From positions 124,001 through 188,000 of the forward strand of contig JANQAI010000014.1 in the NCBI GenBank assembly GCA_024707145.1: a stretch of DNA of 64,000 nucleotides. Reading direction: 5' to 3'. Made by a program: the position numbers and the translations under genes. Source of the DNA: Magnetospirillum sp. Lineage in GTDB: Bacteria; Pseudomonadota; Alphaproteobacteria; Rhodospirillales; Magnetospirillaceae. Under the pieces are notes generated by a model, which worked only from the letters and a program-made list of their open reading frames with translations, was not told the DNA's origin and searched no databases. Shown in pieces: positions 26,182 to 35,261 of the stretch (the stretch's first letter is position 1; every line of letters starts with the position of its first letter).

Positions 26182-27441
26182 TCAATAGGTCCTTGGCCGC
26201 ACCCGGCCGATGCCGCGACGGCGCATGTCGCCCATCAGGGTCTGCTCCACATGGCGGCCCTGAAACAGGGTGATGCCCACCGAATGGCCATACTCGATGG
26301 CCGAAGGGGTGTCGCAGCGGGCGAGGATGATACGGGTGACGCCGATGCGGCGCAGCGCGTCGGTCTTCTTGTCCTTCTCCTCGGTCAGCGAGGGGTCCCA
26401 GATCAGCTTGATCAGGTCGGCGCCCAGCCGCTCGCGGTCGACGAAAGGCAGCATGGAATAGGACAGGCCGTCGATGCAGATGCGATAGCCCCGGTCGTGG
26501 GCGAAGTCGCGGGCGAACAGATAAGCGCCCAGATCGGCGAAGATATCCACCTTCTGCAGTTCCAGCACGATGGTGCCGCGCATGCCCGCCTTGACGTTGT
26601 CGTCGAACACCATGAATTCCGGCGACAGGATGGTCGAGACGTTGAGGTTGATGCTGATGTCGCCTTCCAGCGTGCGGTCGTCGTGCTTGTTGAGCAGCGA
26701 CAGCACACGGCGGTCGAGCGTCTCGGTGAGCTGCTGGAACAGCCACGGGCTGGAGTTCATGTTGATGCTGGGCATCAACGTCTGGCGCAGGTCGGCGATG
26801 GAGATGAACAGCTCGTGGAACACCGGCTGCGGCGGCGCCTGCCCCACCACCGCACACACCGCCTGGCGGCGCATCAGGTTGGCCAGGTCTGCCTGGCCCA
26901 GCGCCGCCTCGACGCGGGCCAGCAGGTCGGGGGTGAACGGCGAGCCCTTGGGCTGGGCCGCCGTGCGGGTCTCGCGCGCGTTGCGCTCCTGCTCGGCGCG
27001 GCGACGAGCCTGTTCGTCCTGCAGCATCTTCTGCGCCAGGGCGACCAGGACGTCGTATTCCCGTTCCAGGTCGTACCAGGTGCAGAAGGTGCCTTTGCGC
27101 CCCTGGGCGTCCTCGATGATCATGGGATCGTCGGAAAACAGGAAGCGCAGCTTGACGATGGCGGATTCCACCTCGTCCTGGGCCTGGGCCTTGTAGACCA
27201 CCATCAGGTCGGAATTGGCCAGGGTGAACACCTGGGCCTGCAGCATCTTCACCAGCCCCTCGAAGGTGGTGGCGGCGATGCGCAGGTGGTGGTCGCGGCG
27301 GTTCTGGCTGAGCAGGCCCGACAGGTGGATGTGCACGGCGCGGCGCTCGGCGCGGTGGCGCTCCAGCCGGTGCAGGTAATCCAGCAGCAGGTTTTCCTGG
27401 GCGGTCACGCGCGCCGAGCCGGAAGGAGGGGAACCGATCAT
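26182..27441 (-). CDS. Degenerate EAL-domain protein A
   Basis: A 419-residue protein. The N-terminal domain (LHRLERHRAERRAVHIHLSG, then VFTLANSDLMVVYKA) is shared with the upstream neighbour. The C-terminal domain follows the EAL fold in order (ISINLNVSTILSPEFMVF, LELQKVDIF, GYRICIDGLSYSM, LIKLIWDPS, GHSVGITLFQGRHVE). The EAL signature is replaced by ELQ and the DDFG-like metal site by IDGL, so c-di-GMP hydrolysis is unlikely and a sensory or binding role is more probable. Ten bases after its paralogue. Confidence 0.75.
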   Translation of the reverse strand: MIGSPPSGSARVTAQENLLLDYLHRLERHRAERRAVHIHLSGLLSQNRRDHHLRIAATTFEGLVKMLQAQVFTLANSDLMVVYKAQAQDEVESAIVKLRFLFSDDPMIIEDAQGRKGTFCTWYDLEREYDVLVALAQKMLQDEQARRRAEQERNARETRTAAQPKGSPFTPDLLARVEAALGQADLANLMRRQAVCAVVGQAPPQPVFHELFISIADLRQTLMPSINMNSSPWLFQQLTETLDRRVLSLLNKHDDRTLEGDISINLNVSTILSPEFMVFDDNVKAGMRGTIVLELQKVDIFADLGAYLFARDFAHDRGYRICIDGLSYSMLPFVDRERLGADLIKLIWDPSLTEEKDKKTDALRRIGVTRIILARCDTPSAIEYGHSVGITLFQGRHVEQTLMGDMRRRGIGRVRPRTY

Positions 27442-27451
27442 GGGCCGCCTC

Positions 27452-28783
27452 CTACCGCAGCGCCTTGAGGGGCGGGAACAGGTCGAGCATATCGTTGTTG
27501 CCGCATTCCACCCGCGGCCGTCCCGAGATCACGCCATGGCGCTGGGTGCATTGCGCCATGGTGCAGGCGGCAGCCTTGTCGCACTGGGCCATGGTCACCG
27601 CCGCCACCATGGAATCCAGGAATCGGCCCTGGAAGTGGCGGATGCCCTGGTTGAGGCCCCAGGCGATGGAAGTTTCGCTGTCGCAGCGCGACAGGATGAC
27701 ATGCTCGAACCCTACCGGCCCGAGGGCGTGGTGCAGGTCGGCGGTCACCACCTCGTCGGCCATGTCGGGACTCCAGTTCACCTTGACGAAATCCGCCTCG
27801 TACAGCTCCGCGTCGATGAATTGCAGGGTGATGGGGCTCATGCCGTCCAGCACCGTCTTGTGTCCGTGCGAGCGCAGGAAGTCGCGGGCGCGGAAGAAGC
27901 CGTCCAGGTTGTTGAAGATGTCCACCAGTTGGAACTCCACCACCAGCCCCGCGCGGCCGCGGATGGCGGCCTCGAAGTTCTGGAAGGCGGGAGTGTTCAC
28001 CGTGGACATGTTCAAGTTCACCGAGAACGCCGTCGGCAGGCGACGGAAGCCGGCATCCTGCAGCACCGACAGCACCCGCAGGTCGAGCACCTGGCTGAGG
28101 TGCTGGAACAGCCAGCGGTTGGACAGGATGTTCACGTCCGGCGCCAGCACCTTCTGCAGGTCGGCGATGGACATGAAGAATTCCTGGAACGCCACCTCGG
28201 CGGTCATCTTGTCGGAAAAGCGCACGCAGGGCTGTCGGCGCACCACCCCGGCGATGTCGGTGGCGCCGATGGCCTCCAGCACCCGGTTCAGGTTGCGGGC
28301 GTCGAGCGGCTGGATCTGGGGCGCGGTGCGGGCGCTGGCCTGCCTTTTGCGGGCGCCGTTCAGCAATTGGCCGCAGACGGCGAAGAAGGCGTCGTACTCG
28401 CCCTCCAGGTCGTAATAGGTGACGAAGCGGTCCTCGCCGTCGGCACTCTCCGCATAGGTCAGCGGGTCCTTGGAGAACAGGGCCCGCAGCTTGTAGACGA
28501 TGGCGTCCAGATCGGCCAGGCGGGCATCCTTGCAGATCAGCACGATGTCCGAATTGGTCAGCAGGAACATCTGGCCGCGGAAGACGTCCACCATGGATCT
28601 GAACATGCGGAAGGCGATGCGGATCTTGGCGTCTTCGCGATTATGGGGCAGCAGGTCGGACAGGTGCAGGTGCAACGCCAGCCGACCCTCGCGGATGCGG
28701 CCAACGCGTTCGGCGGCGTCGTAAAGCAAACTTTCCGACGTCACGACTTCCTGCGGCTTGTCGCCGAACGCCGACGCGTTCAT
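27452..28783 (-). CDS. Degenerate EAL-domain protein B, Cys-rich tail
   Basis: A 443-residue paralogue of the following gene: LYDAAERVGRIREGRLALHL, then MFLLTNSDIVLICKDA, and an EAL-like half with SVNLNMSTVNTPAF, VEFQLVDIF, KTVLDGMSPITLQF and FVKVNWSPDM. EAL is replaced by EFQ, suggesting loss of phosphodiesterase activity. The tail is unusual, with repeated TMAQC and several Cys (TMAQCDKAAACTMAQCTQRHG) that could bind metal. GGGGAAAG precedes the chosen ATG at 28783. Probably cotranscribed with protein A. Confidence 0.75.
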   Translation of the reverse strand: MNASAFGDKPQEVVTSESLLYDAAERVGRIREGRLALHLHLSDLLPHNREDAKIRIAFRMFRSMVDVFRGQMFLLTNSDIVLICKDARLADLDAIVYKLRALFSKDPLTYAESADGEDRFVTYYDLEGEYDAFFAVCGQLLNGARKRQASARTAPQIQPLDARNLNRVLEAIGATDIAGVVRRQPCVRFSDKMTAEVAFQEFFMSIADLQKVLAPDVNILSNRWLFQHLSQVLDLRVLSVLQDAGFRRLPTAFSVNLNMSTVNTPAFQNFEAAIRGRAGLVVEFQLVDIFNNLDGFFRARDFLRSHGHKTVLDGMSPITLQFIDAELYEADFVKVNWSPDMADEVVTADLHHALGPVGFEHVILSRCDSETSIAWGLNQGIRHFQGRFLDSMVAAVTMAQCDKAAACTMAQCTQRHGVISGRPRVECGNNDMLDLFPPLKALR

Positions 28784-28906
28784 CGCTTTCCCCATTCTGG
28801 CGGCTGCTGCCTGCCTTTTTCGGCCGTTGTCCTTCGCCCCCGAAACGGGCAAAGTCGTTGTGCTAGTGTCAAAATACATCGCGATTTCAGGCGATCCTAG
28901 AGCGAA

Positions 28907-29668
28907 ATGCATAAGCCCGCCGCCCCCGCCGCCTACACACCGGCCCGCGTACCCGACGGCTGCAGGGTCTATGCGGTGGGCGACATCCATGGCCGCCTGG
29001 ACCTGCTGGAGCGCCTGCTGGAGCGCATGGCCGAGGACGCTGCGCGCCGGCCAGGGCCCAAGCGGCTGGTCATCGTCTTCCTGGGCGATTACGTGGACCG
29101 CGGCCCCAACTCCCGCATGGTGGTGGAGCGGCTGATGCAGGGCCCCCCCGCCGACGGGCCGCTGGCCGGGGCCGAGTGGATCTGCCTCAAGGGCAACCAC
29201 GAGGATTATCTGGTCCGCTTCCTCGACGAGATGGGCGTCGGCCCCGCTTGGTGCCTGAACGGCGGCTACGAAACCCTGCGGTCCTATGCCGGCGAGCTGC
29301 CCGACCGCGTGGGCGGCGACATGGCGGCACTGCAATTGCTGCTGTCGCGTTCGCTGCCGCCCGCCCATCTGCGCTTCCTGGCCCGCCTGCCGCTGACCCA
29401 TCGCGAGGGCGACTACCTGTTCGTCCATGCCGGCATCCGCCCCGGCACCGCCATTGCCGACCAGGCCCCCGCCGACCTGCTGTGGATCCGGGACGAATTC
29501 CTGCACGACCGCTCGGCCCACGAAGCGGTGGTGGTGCATGGCCACTCGCCCAGCCCCACCCCGGAAATCCGCCCCCACCGCATCGGCATCGACACCGGCG
29601 CCTATTATTCCGGCCACCTGACCGCGCTGGTACTGGAGGGGACGGACAGACGGTTCCTGGTCAGTTGA
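28907..29668 (+). CDS. Calcineurin-like serine/threonine metallophosphatase
   Basis: A 253-residue PPP-type phosphoesterase. The metal and catalytic motifs appear in order: YAVGDIHGRLDLL, FLGDYVDRGPNS, CLKGNHEDYL, VHAGIRPG and VVHGHSPSPTPE. This is the layout of bacteriophage-lambda-type phosphatases and bacterial PrpA/B. The target could be phosphoproteins, diadenosine tetraphosphate or others. Divergent from the degenerate EAL operon. Confidence 0.9.
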   Translation: MHKPAAPAAYTPARVPDGCRVYAVGDIHGRLDLLERLLERMAEDAARRPGPKRLVIVFLGDYVDRGPNSRMVVERLMQGPPADGPLAGAEWICLKGNHEDYLVRFLDEMGVGPAWCLNGGYETLRSYAGELPDRVGGDMAALQLLLSRSLPPAHLRFLARLPLTHREGDYLFVHAGIRPGTAIADQAPADLLWIRDEFLHDRSAHEAVVVHGHSPSPTPEIRPHRIGIDTGAYYSGHLTALVLEGTDRRFLVS

Positions 29669-29848
29669 ACCCTCAAGCGCCGGGCGCATCCCTCCAGGAT
29701 GCTTGGCGCACGCACACATGAGCGTGCGGGACCTCAACGGCCAAGTCCCTCGCTTCGCTCGCTCCGGCTGCCAGGGTCCCCGTGGTTTTTCTTGCATCCG
29801 CCCCGCCCCTGGGGTAACCGACCCCCAGGCTTCTGACTAGGGTGTGGC

Positions 29849-31314
29849 ATGACCGACATTTCAGCGCTGGTGGAACGGGTTGAGCGGCTGAAGGGCACGG
29901 CGGTGCTCTGCATCGGCGATGCCATGCTGGACCGGTTCGTCTATGGCGCGGTGGACCGCATCTCGCCCGAGGCGCCCATCCCGGTACTGTGCATGGAACG
30001 CGAGGACGCCATGCTGGGCGGCGCTGGCAACGTGGTGCGCAACCTGGTGGCGTTGGGCGCCACCCCGGCCTTCGTGGCGGTGGTGGGCGACGACGAGGCC
30101 GGGCGCGAGGTGGGCCGGCTGCTGGGCGAGCATGACGGCATCGACCCCTGCCTGGTCATCGAACCGGGCCGCCAGACCACCATCAAGACCCGTTTCTTCG
30201 CCAGCGCGCAGCAATTGCTGCGGGCCGACCGCGAGACCCGGGCGCCGCTGAGCGCCTTCAGCCGCGAGCAGGTGCTGGCCCGTGCCGACGGGCTGATCGC
30301 CCAGGCCGGCGCGGTGGTGCTGTCCGATTACGGCAAGGGCGTGCTGACCCCTCCGGTGGTGGGCGAGCTGATCGCGCGGACACGCGCCCAGGGCAAGCCG
30401 GTGATCGTCGATCCCAAGGGCACCGATTATGCCCGCTATCGCGGCGCCACCCTGCTGACGCCCAACCGCAAGGAACTGCACGAGGCCACCGCCATGCCGG
30501 TGGACAACGACGAAGCGGTGGTGGCGGCGGCGCGCACGCTGATCGACACCTGCGGGGTCGAGGCGGTGCTGGTGACCCGCAGCCAGGACGGCATGACCCT
30601 GGTGACCGCCAAGGGCGAGGTGCACCACCTGCCGGCCGAGGCGCGCGAGGTGTTCGACGTCTCCGGCGCCGGCGACACCGTCATCGCCACCCTGGCCGCC
30701 GCCATCGCCTCGGGCGCGCCGCTGCTGCAGGCCGCCCGCATCGCCAACGTGGCCGCCGGCATCGTGGTAGGCAAGGTGGGCACCGCCGTCGCCTACGCCC
30801 CCGAGGTGGTGGCCGCCCTGCACCACGACGAGATCCAGTCGGCGGAAAGCAAGGTCGCTACCCTGGAGGGCGCGTTGGACGTGGTCGAGCGCTGGCGCCG
30901 CAAGGGCTGCAAGGTGGGTTTCACCAACGGCTGCTTCGACCTGCTGCACCCCGGCCACGTCTCGCTGCTGGGCCAGGCCAAGGGTGCCTGCGACCGACTG
31001 GTGGTCGGACTGAACTCGGACGCCTCGGTCAAGCGGCTCAAGGGCCCAACCCGGCCGGTGCAGTCGGAGGCCGCGCGCGCCACCGTGCTGGCCTCGCTCT
31101 CCTCGGTGGACCTGGTGGTGATCTTCGGCGAGGACACGCCGCTGGAGCCTGATCCGCGCGCTCAAGCCCGAGGTGCTGGTCAAGGGCGCCGACTACACGG
31201 TTGAAACCGTGGTGGGCGCCCCCGACGTCATGAGCCTGGGGCGGACGAGTGGTGCTGGCCAATCTGGTGGACGGCCAGAGCACCACCAACACCATCAGGA
31301 AGATGAGTTCGTAA
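29849..31314 (+). CDS. hldE: Bifunctional heptose-7-phosphate kinase / heptose-1-phosphate adenylyltransferase, two frameshifts
   Basis: Makes ADP-heptose for lipopolysaccharide core. The kinase half (about residues 1-320) has VYGAVDRISPEAPIPVL, MLGGAGNVVRNL and the anion-hole DVSGAGDTVIATLA. The nucleotidyltransferase half has GFTNGCFDLLHPGHVSLL and LVVGLNSDASVKRLKGP. Two extra C in GAGCCTG (31147-31148 and 31235-31236) break the frame. Removing both gives LELIRALKPEVLVKGADY and MSWGGRVVLANLVDGQSTT. Its stop TAA overlaps the queF ATG by one base. Confidence 0.9.
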
Positions 31315-31772
31315 TGGCCGACTATCCGCACCTCACCCAACTGGGCCGGCACTCGGCCCTGCCCGCCTCGCCCGACGAGGCGGTGCTGGAAACCGTGCCC
31401 AATCCCCATCCGGGCACCCACTATCTGGTACGCTTCGCCGCGCCGGAATTCACCTCGCTGTGCCCCATCACCGGCCAGCCCGACTTCGCCCACATCGTCA
31501 TCGACTACGTGCCCGACGAAACCCTGGTGGAGTCCAAGTCGCTCAAGCTGTTCCTGGGCTCGTTCCGCAACCACGGCGCCTTCCACGAGGCGTGCACGGT
31601 GAGCATCGCCAAGCGCCTGGTGGACGCCCTGTCGCCGGTGTGGCTGCGCATCGGCGGCTATTGGTATCCGCGCGGCGGCATCCCCATCGACGTGTTCTGG
31701 CAGACGGGTGAACCGCCAAAGGGGCTGTTCCTGCCCGACCAGGGCGTACCCGCCTATCGGGGACGGGGCTGA
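31314..31772 (+). CDS. queF: NADPH-dependent 7-cyano-7-deazaguanine reductase
   Basis: Reduces preQ0 to preQ1 in queuosine synthesis. At 152 residues it is the short, unimodular QueF. The catalytic Cys/Asp motif is TSLCPITGQPDFAH, and ESKSLKLFLGSFRNHGAFHE carries the Glu/His binding residues. It is followed after a short palindromic gap by queG, so two steps of the same pathway are linked. Confidence 0.93.
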   Translation: MADYPHLTQLGRHSALPASPDEAVLETVPNPHPGTHYLVRFAAPEFTSLCPITGQPDFAHIVIDYVPDETLVESKSLKLFLGSFRNHGAFHEACTVSIAKRLVDALSPVWLRIGGYWYPRGGIPIDVFWQTGEPPKGLFLPDQGVPAYRGRG

Positions 31773-31778
31773 TTTCTT

Positions 31779-31853
31779 GACACGGATGGACACGGATCAA
31801 CACGGATGAGCTCTGGCTCTCAATATCCGTGTTCATTCGTGTCCATCCGTGTC
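31779..31853. repeat. ACACGGAT-type inverted repeat between queF and queG
   Basis: The direct arm holds three ACACGGAT units (GACACGGATGGACACGGATC, then AACACGGATGA). After a short loop the inverse ATCCGTGTTCATTCGTGTCC follows with ATCCGTGTC. This resembles dispersed palindromes known from several bacterial groups. It can fold into a long hairpin in the queF-queG transcript. Confidence 0.65.
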
Positions 31854-31864
31854 TTTATTCCTCC

Positions 31865-32943
31865 ATGTCCTCTTCCCTGAAAGACCGCATCCGCGCCAAG
31901 GCGCTGGAGAACTCGGCTTCGACGCCGTCGGCTTCGCCCCGGCCGACGGCCATTGGGGTGCCCATCTGGACGCCTATGTGGCCGAGGGTCGCCATGGCGA
32001 GATGGCATGGATGGCGGAACGGTGCGAGCAGCGCGCCGCCCCCGCCGGCCTGTGGCCCGAGGTGCGCTCGGTGGTGGTGCTGGGCAGCAATTACGGCCCG
32101 GCAGGCGACCCGCTGGCGCTGCTGAACCATCCCGATCGCGGCCATGTGAGCGTCTATGCCCGTAACAAGGACTACCACGACCTGGTCAAGCGCCGGCTGA
32201 AGGCGCTGGGGCGCTGGATGGCCGACAGCCTGGGCGGCAAGCTGAAGGTGTTCGTCGATACCGCGCCGGTGATGGAAAAGCCGCTGGCCGCCCAGTCCGG
32301 CCTGGGCTGGCAGGGACGGCACAGCAACGTGGTGTCGCGCCGGTTCGGTTCGTGGCTGTTCCTGGGCGAGATCTACACCAGCCTGGACCTGCCCCCCGAC
32401 GCGGCCGAGCCCGACCATTGCGGCGCCTGCCGCCGCTGCCAGGACGCCTGCCCCACCGGCGCCATCGAGGGCTTCGGCCGGGTGGAACCGCGCCGCTGCA
32501 TCAGCTACCTGACCATCGAGCACAAGGGGCCGATCCCCGAGGAACTGCGCCCGCTCATGGGCAACCGCATCTATGGCTGTGACGACTGCCTGGCCGTGTG
32601 CCCATGGAACAAGTTCGCCCGGGCGACCGTCGAGCCGGATTTCCTGCCGCGGGCGGAACTGACCGCGCCGCGCCTGGCCGACCTGGCCGCACTGGACGAT
32701 GCCGCCTTCCGCCAAGTCTTCGCGGGCTCGACCATCAAGCGCATCGGCCGCGACCGCATGGTGCGCAACGTGCTGGTGGCCATCGGCAATAGCGGCGACG
32801 CCCGCCTGCGCCCTGCCGCCGCCGCCCTGCTGGACGATCCCGACGAGGTGGTGCGCGACGCCGCCAGCTGGGCCCTGGCCCAGCTGGACCGCGATGACAC
32901 CGGCAAGCATCCAGCCCCAGGCAGCACTGGTAGCACCACTTAG
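31865..32943 (+). CDS. queG: Epoxyqueuosine reductase, frameshift near start
   Basis: The last step of queuosine formation in tRNA. About 360 residues with a cobalamin-binding N-terminal part, VEKPLAAQSGLG-like segment (VMEKPLAAQSGLGWQGRHS), and two [4Fe-4S] motifs (CGACRRCQDACPTGAI and CDDCLAVCPWNKFA). A HEAT-like repeat occupies the C-terminus (IGNSGDARLRPAAAALL). Adding one A at 31910-31911 joins MSSSLKDRIRAKALE to LGFDAVGFAPADG. Otherwise complete. Confidence 0.9.
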
Positions 32944-32980
32944 CGGCAAACACCCTTTCCAGTAGCAGCAGCACAAAACA

Positions 32981-33010
32981 CAACGGGGCGGCCCACTGGC
33001 CGCCCCGTTG
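32981..33010. terminator. Bidirectional hairpin between queG and XRE gene
   Basis: CAACGGGGCGGCC and GGCCGCCCCGTTG form a 13-bp perfect stem with a four-base loop, between two convergent genes. The flanks are A-rich on the left and T-rich on the right, so it can act in both directions. Confidence 0.75.
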
Positions 33011-33066
33011 TATTCATCTTCGGGTCCCGATCACGGTCCCGACCATGCCGCTACCGTAACCGCGCC

Positions 33067-33522
33067 TCAGCCTTCCGAGGCCAGGGCCCGCGCCAGCTGC
33101 GACAACGCCTCCTGATGCTTCTCGTTGGAGATGCTCGAGAAGTTGCGCGCCAACTCCAGACACATGCGCTGGCGGGCGGTCAGGTCGGTGGTGCGCTCGT
33201 TGTCCAGGCCCTCGAAGAAATAGCTGACCGGCACGCCCAGCACCTGCGCGATCTCGTACAGACGGCCGGCCGAGATGCGGTTGATGCCGCGCTCGTACTT
33301 ATGCGCTTGTTGATAGGTCACACCGATCAGGTCCGCCATCTGCTGTTGCGACAGCCCCAGCATGATGCGGCGCTCGCGGATGCGGGCGCCGACGTGACGA
33401 TCAGTGTCGTTGGCTCGATTGGTCGGCCGTGCGGCCTTGGCATCAGTCTTGGTCGTCATCTGTCTCGGCTGAAGTTGAGAGTGGCCTTCGTATTTGCGGC
33501 GATCATCCGCTGTATCAGGCAT
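33067..33522 (-). CDS. XRE-family transcriptional regulator
   Basis: A 151-residue DNA-binding protein. The Cro/C1 helix-turn-helix is RIRERRIMLGLSQQQMADLI, followed by GVTYQQAHKYERGINRISAG and LYEIAQVLGVPVSYFFEGL. About 45 charged residues precede it. The chosen ATG at 33522 has AGGGAAAGGT upstream. Such short XRE proteins are common and often control nearby or unlinked genes; its regulon is unknown. Confidence 0.9.
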   Translation of the reverse strand: MPDTADDRRKYEGHSQLQPRQMTTKTDAKAARPTNRANDTDRHVGARIRERRIMLGLSQQQMADLIGVTYQQAHKYERGINRISAGRLYEIAQVLGVPVSYFFEGLDNERTTDLTARQRMCLELARNFSSISNEKHQEALSQLARALASEG

Positions 33523-33921
33523 GGTTACCTTTCCCTGTCCATAGTCGGAATCTACCCGGTAATCAACCCACATTATTGCTCCACTGGGAGCTTATATTCA
33601 GAAAACAACTGGGAATCTAAATTATCAGAGTGTTTATTTAGTTTATATTTCGCCCCACTCTGCGCAACCAGCGCGCTTGCCACCCGCTCACGCGGGGGAA
33701 CAGGCGCTTGGCACCCGTTAGGGTGCAGGAGTTGCTCAGGGTCCAGACGTTTCCTCACGTCAGGTATATGCATCCGCAGTGGCGGTAATACCAGTGTGGA
33801 GAACCGAAATCGGAAGGATAGGTGGGGGATGGGAAATCCCGCGTGCAATGGCTCAATCCCATGAAATCACAGGATTATTCTCCATCCTCGCAATGCGGGC
33901 GGAAAATGTCGAATTTGACGA
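33523..33921. other. Non-coding stretch upstream of the XRE gene
   Basis: Around 33560-33660 it is clearly A+T-rich and should hold the promoter of the XRE gene. The rest is moderately G+C-rich with no convincing gene or RNA. I see no perfect repeat. Confidence 0.4.
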
Positions 33922-34401
33922 TCAGACGGTCAGATCGACTCGGCGGCCCGAAGCCAGGCGGGGAAAGGAAGGCGGCAGGATCTCGGCGCCGCCCGTCTCG
34001 TCCGCCGCGCTGGTGCCGGCTGCACGGGCATAGGCCTGCAGGCCGCTGCGCAAGGACGCGCCCGCCGTCACCTGACCCGCATCCGATTGGGAGAACACCC
34101 GGGCGAGGAAGGAAGTGAAGGCGCCCAGCAGCCCGAAGCCGGTCCGTCCCCAGCCGGTGGCCGGGCGTTCCTGGGTCCTGTCGAACGAGCCCGCCGTGCC
34201 GTCGGCATCGGTGGCGTCGGCGGCCTCCCCTTGCGGCCGGGCCTTGGCGGCCTTTTCGTCGCCGGCAACCTCGTCGCCCATCTGAAAGCGCGGGCGCGTC
34301 GGATCGATGGCGCGGACCGGCAGGGTGGCCACCAGCGTATCGGCCCGGGCATAGGCGCCCGCCGCGCTGATCTGGCTGCTGGAAATCCCGGACTCGCTCA
34401 C
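33922..34401 (-). CDS. Hypothetical protein
   Basis: A 159-residue protein (MSESGISSSQISAAGAYARA). It has a disordered polar N-terminal half rich in Ala/Asp/Gln, one hydrophobic stretch (FGLLGAFTSFLARVFS) that may be amphipathic or a weak membrane helix, and an Ala/Gly-rich C-terminus. I do not recognise it. It is oriented like phaR and lies about 120 bases beyond its terminator. Confidence 0.6.
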   Translation of the reverse strand: MSESGISSSQISAAGAYARADTLVATLPVRAIDPTRPRFQMGDEVAGDEKAAKARPQGEAADATDADGTAGSFDRTQERPATGWGRTGFGLLGAFTSFLARVFSQSDAGQVTAGASLRSGLQAYARAAGTSAADETGGAEILPPSFPRLASGRRVDLTV

Positions 34402-34471
34402 CGTACGCCCCGGCTTGGGTGACAGGTGGGGTCAGTGTACGCGCGCAGGGGGAGACGGGGCAACAGGACGA

Positions 34472-34507
34472 TCTCCCTCTGCCGTCCGGAGCGGCGGCAG
34501 AGGGAGA
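34472..34507 (-). terminator. Terminator hairpin of phaR
   Basis: On the minus strand TCTCCCTCTGCCG and CGGCAGAGGGAGA make a 13-bp perfect stem shortly after the phaR stop. There is no long T-run. Confidence 0.6.
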
Positions 34508-34522
34508 CGGAGGCGCCAGGGC

Positions 34523-35110
34523 CTATTTCTTCTTGGACAGGTCCGCCAACTGGCTTTGCAGTTGGTTGATCCTGGCCTGAAGATCCTCCAGGTTGGGCGC
34601 CGGGGCGGCCTCGCCCGGCGGCGCCCCCTCGGGCCCATGGGGATAGAAAGGCGAGAACATCTTCATGGCGCTTTCGAAGAAGGCCATGTTCTGCTTGCCC
34701 ATTTCCTCGAACGGATTGAACGGGAACAGTCCATCCAGGGCGTTCTGCATGTACTGGCGCATCTGCTGTTCGTTGCGCGAGAACGACTGCATGGAATATT
34801 CCAGGTAGCGGGGCACCAGGCCGCCCAGCGAATCCCCATAAAAGCCGATGATCTGCCGCAGGAAGCTGATGGGCAGCAAGTTCTGGCCGCCCTTTCCCTC
34901 TTCCTCGACGATGATCTGGGTCAGCACCGACCGGGTGATGTCTTCGCCGGTCTTGGCGTCATAAACGACGAAATCGGTGCCGTCCTTGACCATCTGGGCA
35001 AGATGGTCGAGCGTCACGTAGCTGGATGTTGCCGTATTGTAGAGTCGCCGATTGGCATATTTCTTAATGGTGATCGGCGCCTGGGAGGCTGCGTTTTGAG
35101 CTTCTGACAT
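34523..35110 (-). CDS. phaR: PHA synthesis repressor PhaR
   Basis: A 195-residue regulator of polyhydroxyalkanoate storage. The DNA-binding N-terminal module ITIKKYANRRLYNTATSSYV is diagnostic, followed by DHLAQMVKDGTDFVVYDAKTGEDITRSVLTQII and a PHB-binding region. The C-terminal NQLQSQLADLSKKK is a short coiled-coil end. PhaR represses phasin and its own gene and is released by PHB. It is divergent from the phaC-region gene. Confidence 0.95.
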   Translation of the reverse strand: MSEAQNAASQAPITIKKYANRRLYNTATSSYVTLDHLAQMVKDGTDFVVYDAKTGEDITRSVLTQIIVEEEGKGGQNLLPISFLRQIIGFYGDSLGGLVPRYLEYSMQSFSRNEQQMRQYMQNALDGLFPFNPFEEMGKQNMAFFESAMKMFSPFYPHGPEGAPPGEAAPAPNLEDLQARINQLQSQLADLSKKK

Positions 35111-35261
35111 CTTGGCGTCGCTTCCGTTTTCGGCTTATGGGTTTAGACGATATCAGATTTTTCCTATTCGTAGGGATTGGCAACAGATTTTTCACGACGG
35201 TGCAACAGAGCGCGCCGCCGCCGCGCTGGTCAACCAAACAACCGAGGAGTATGCTCCCGCC

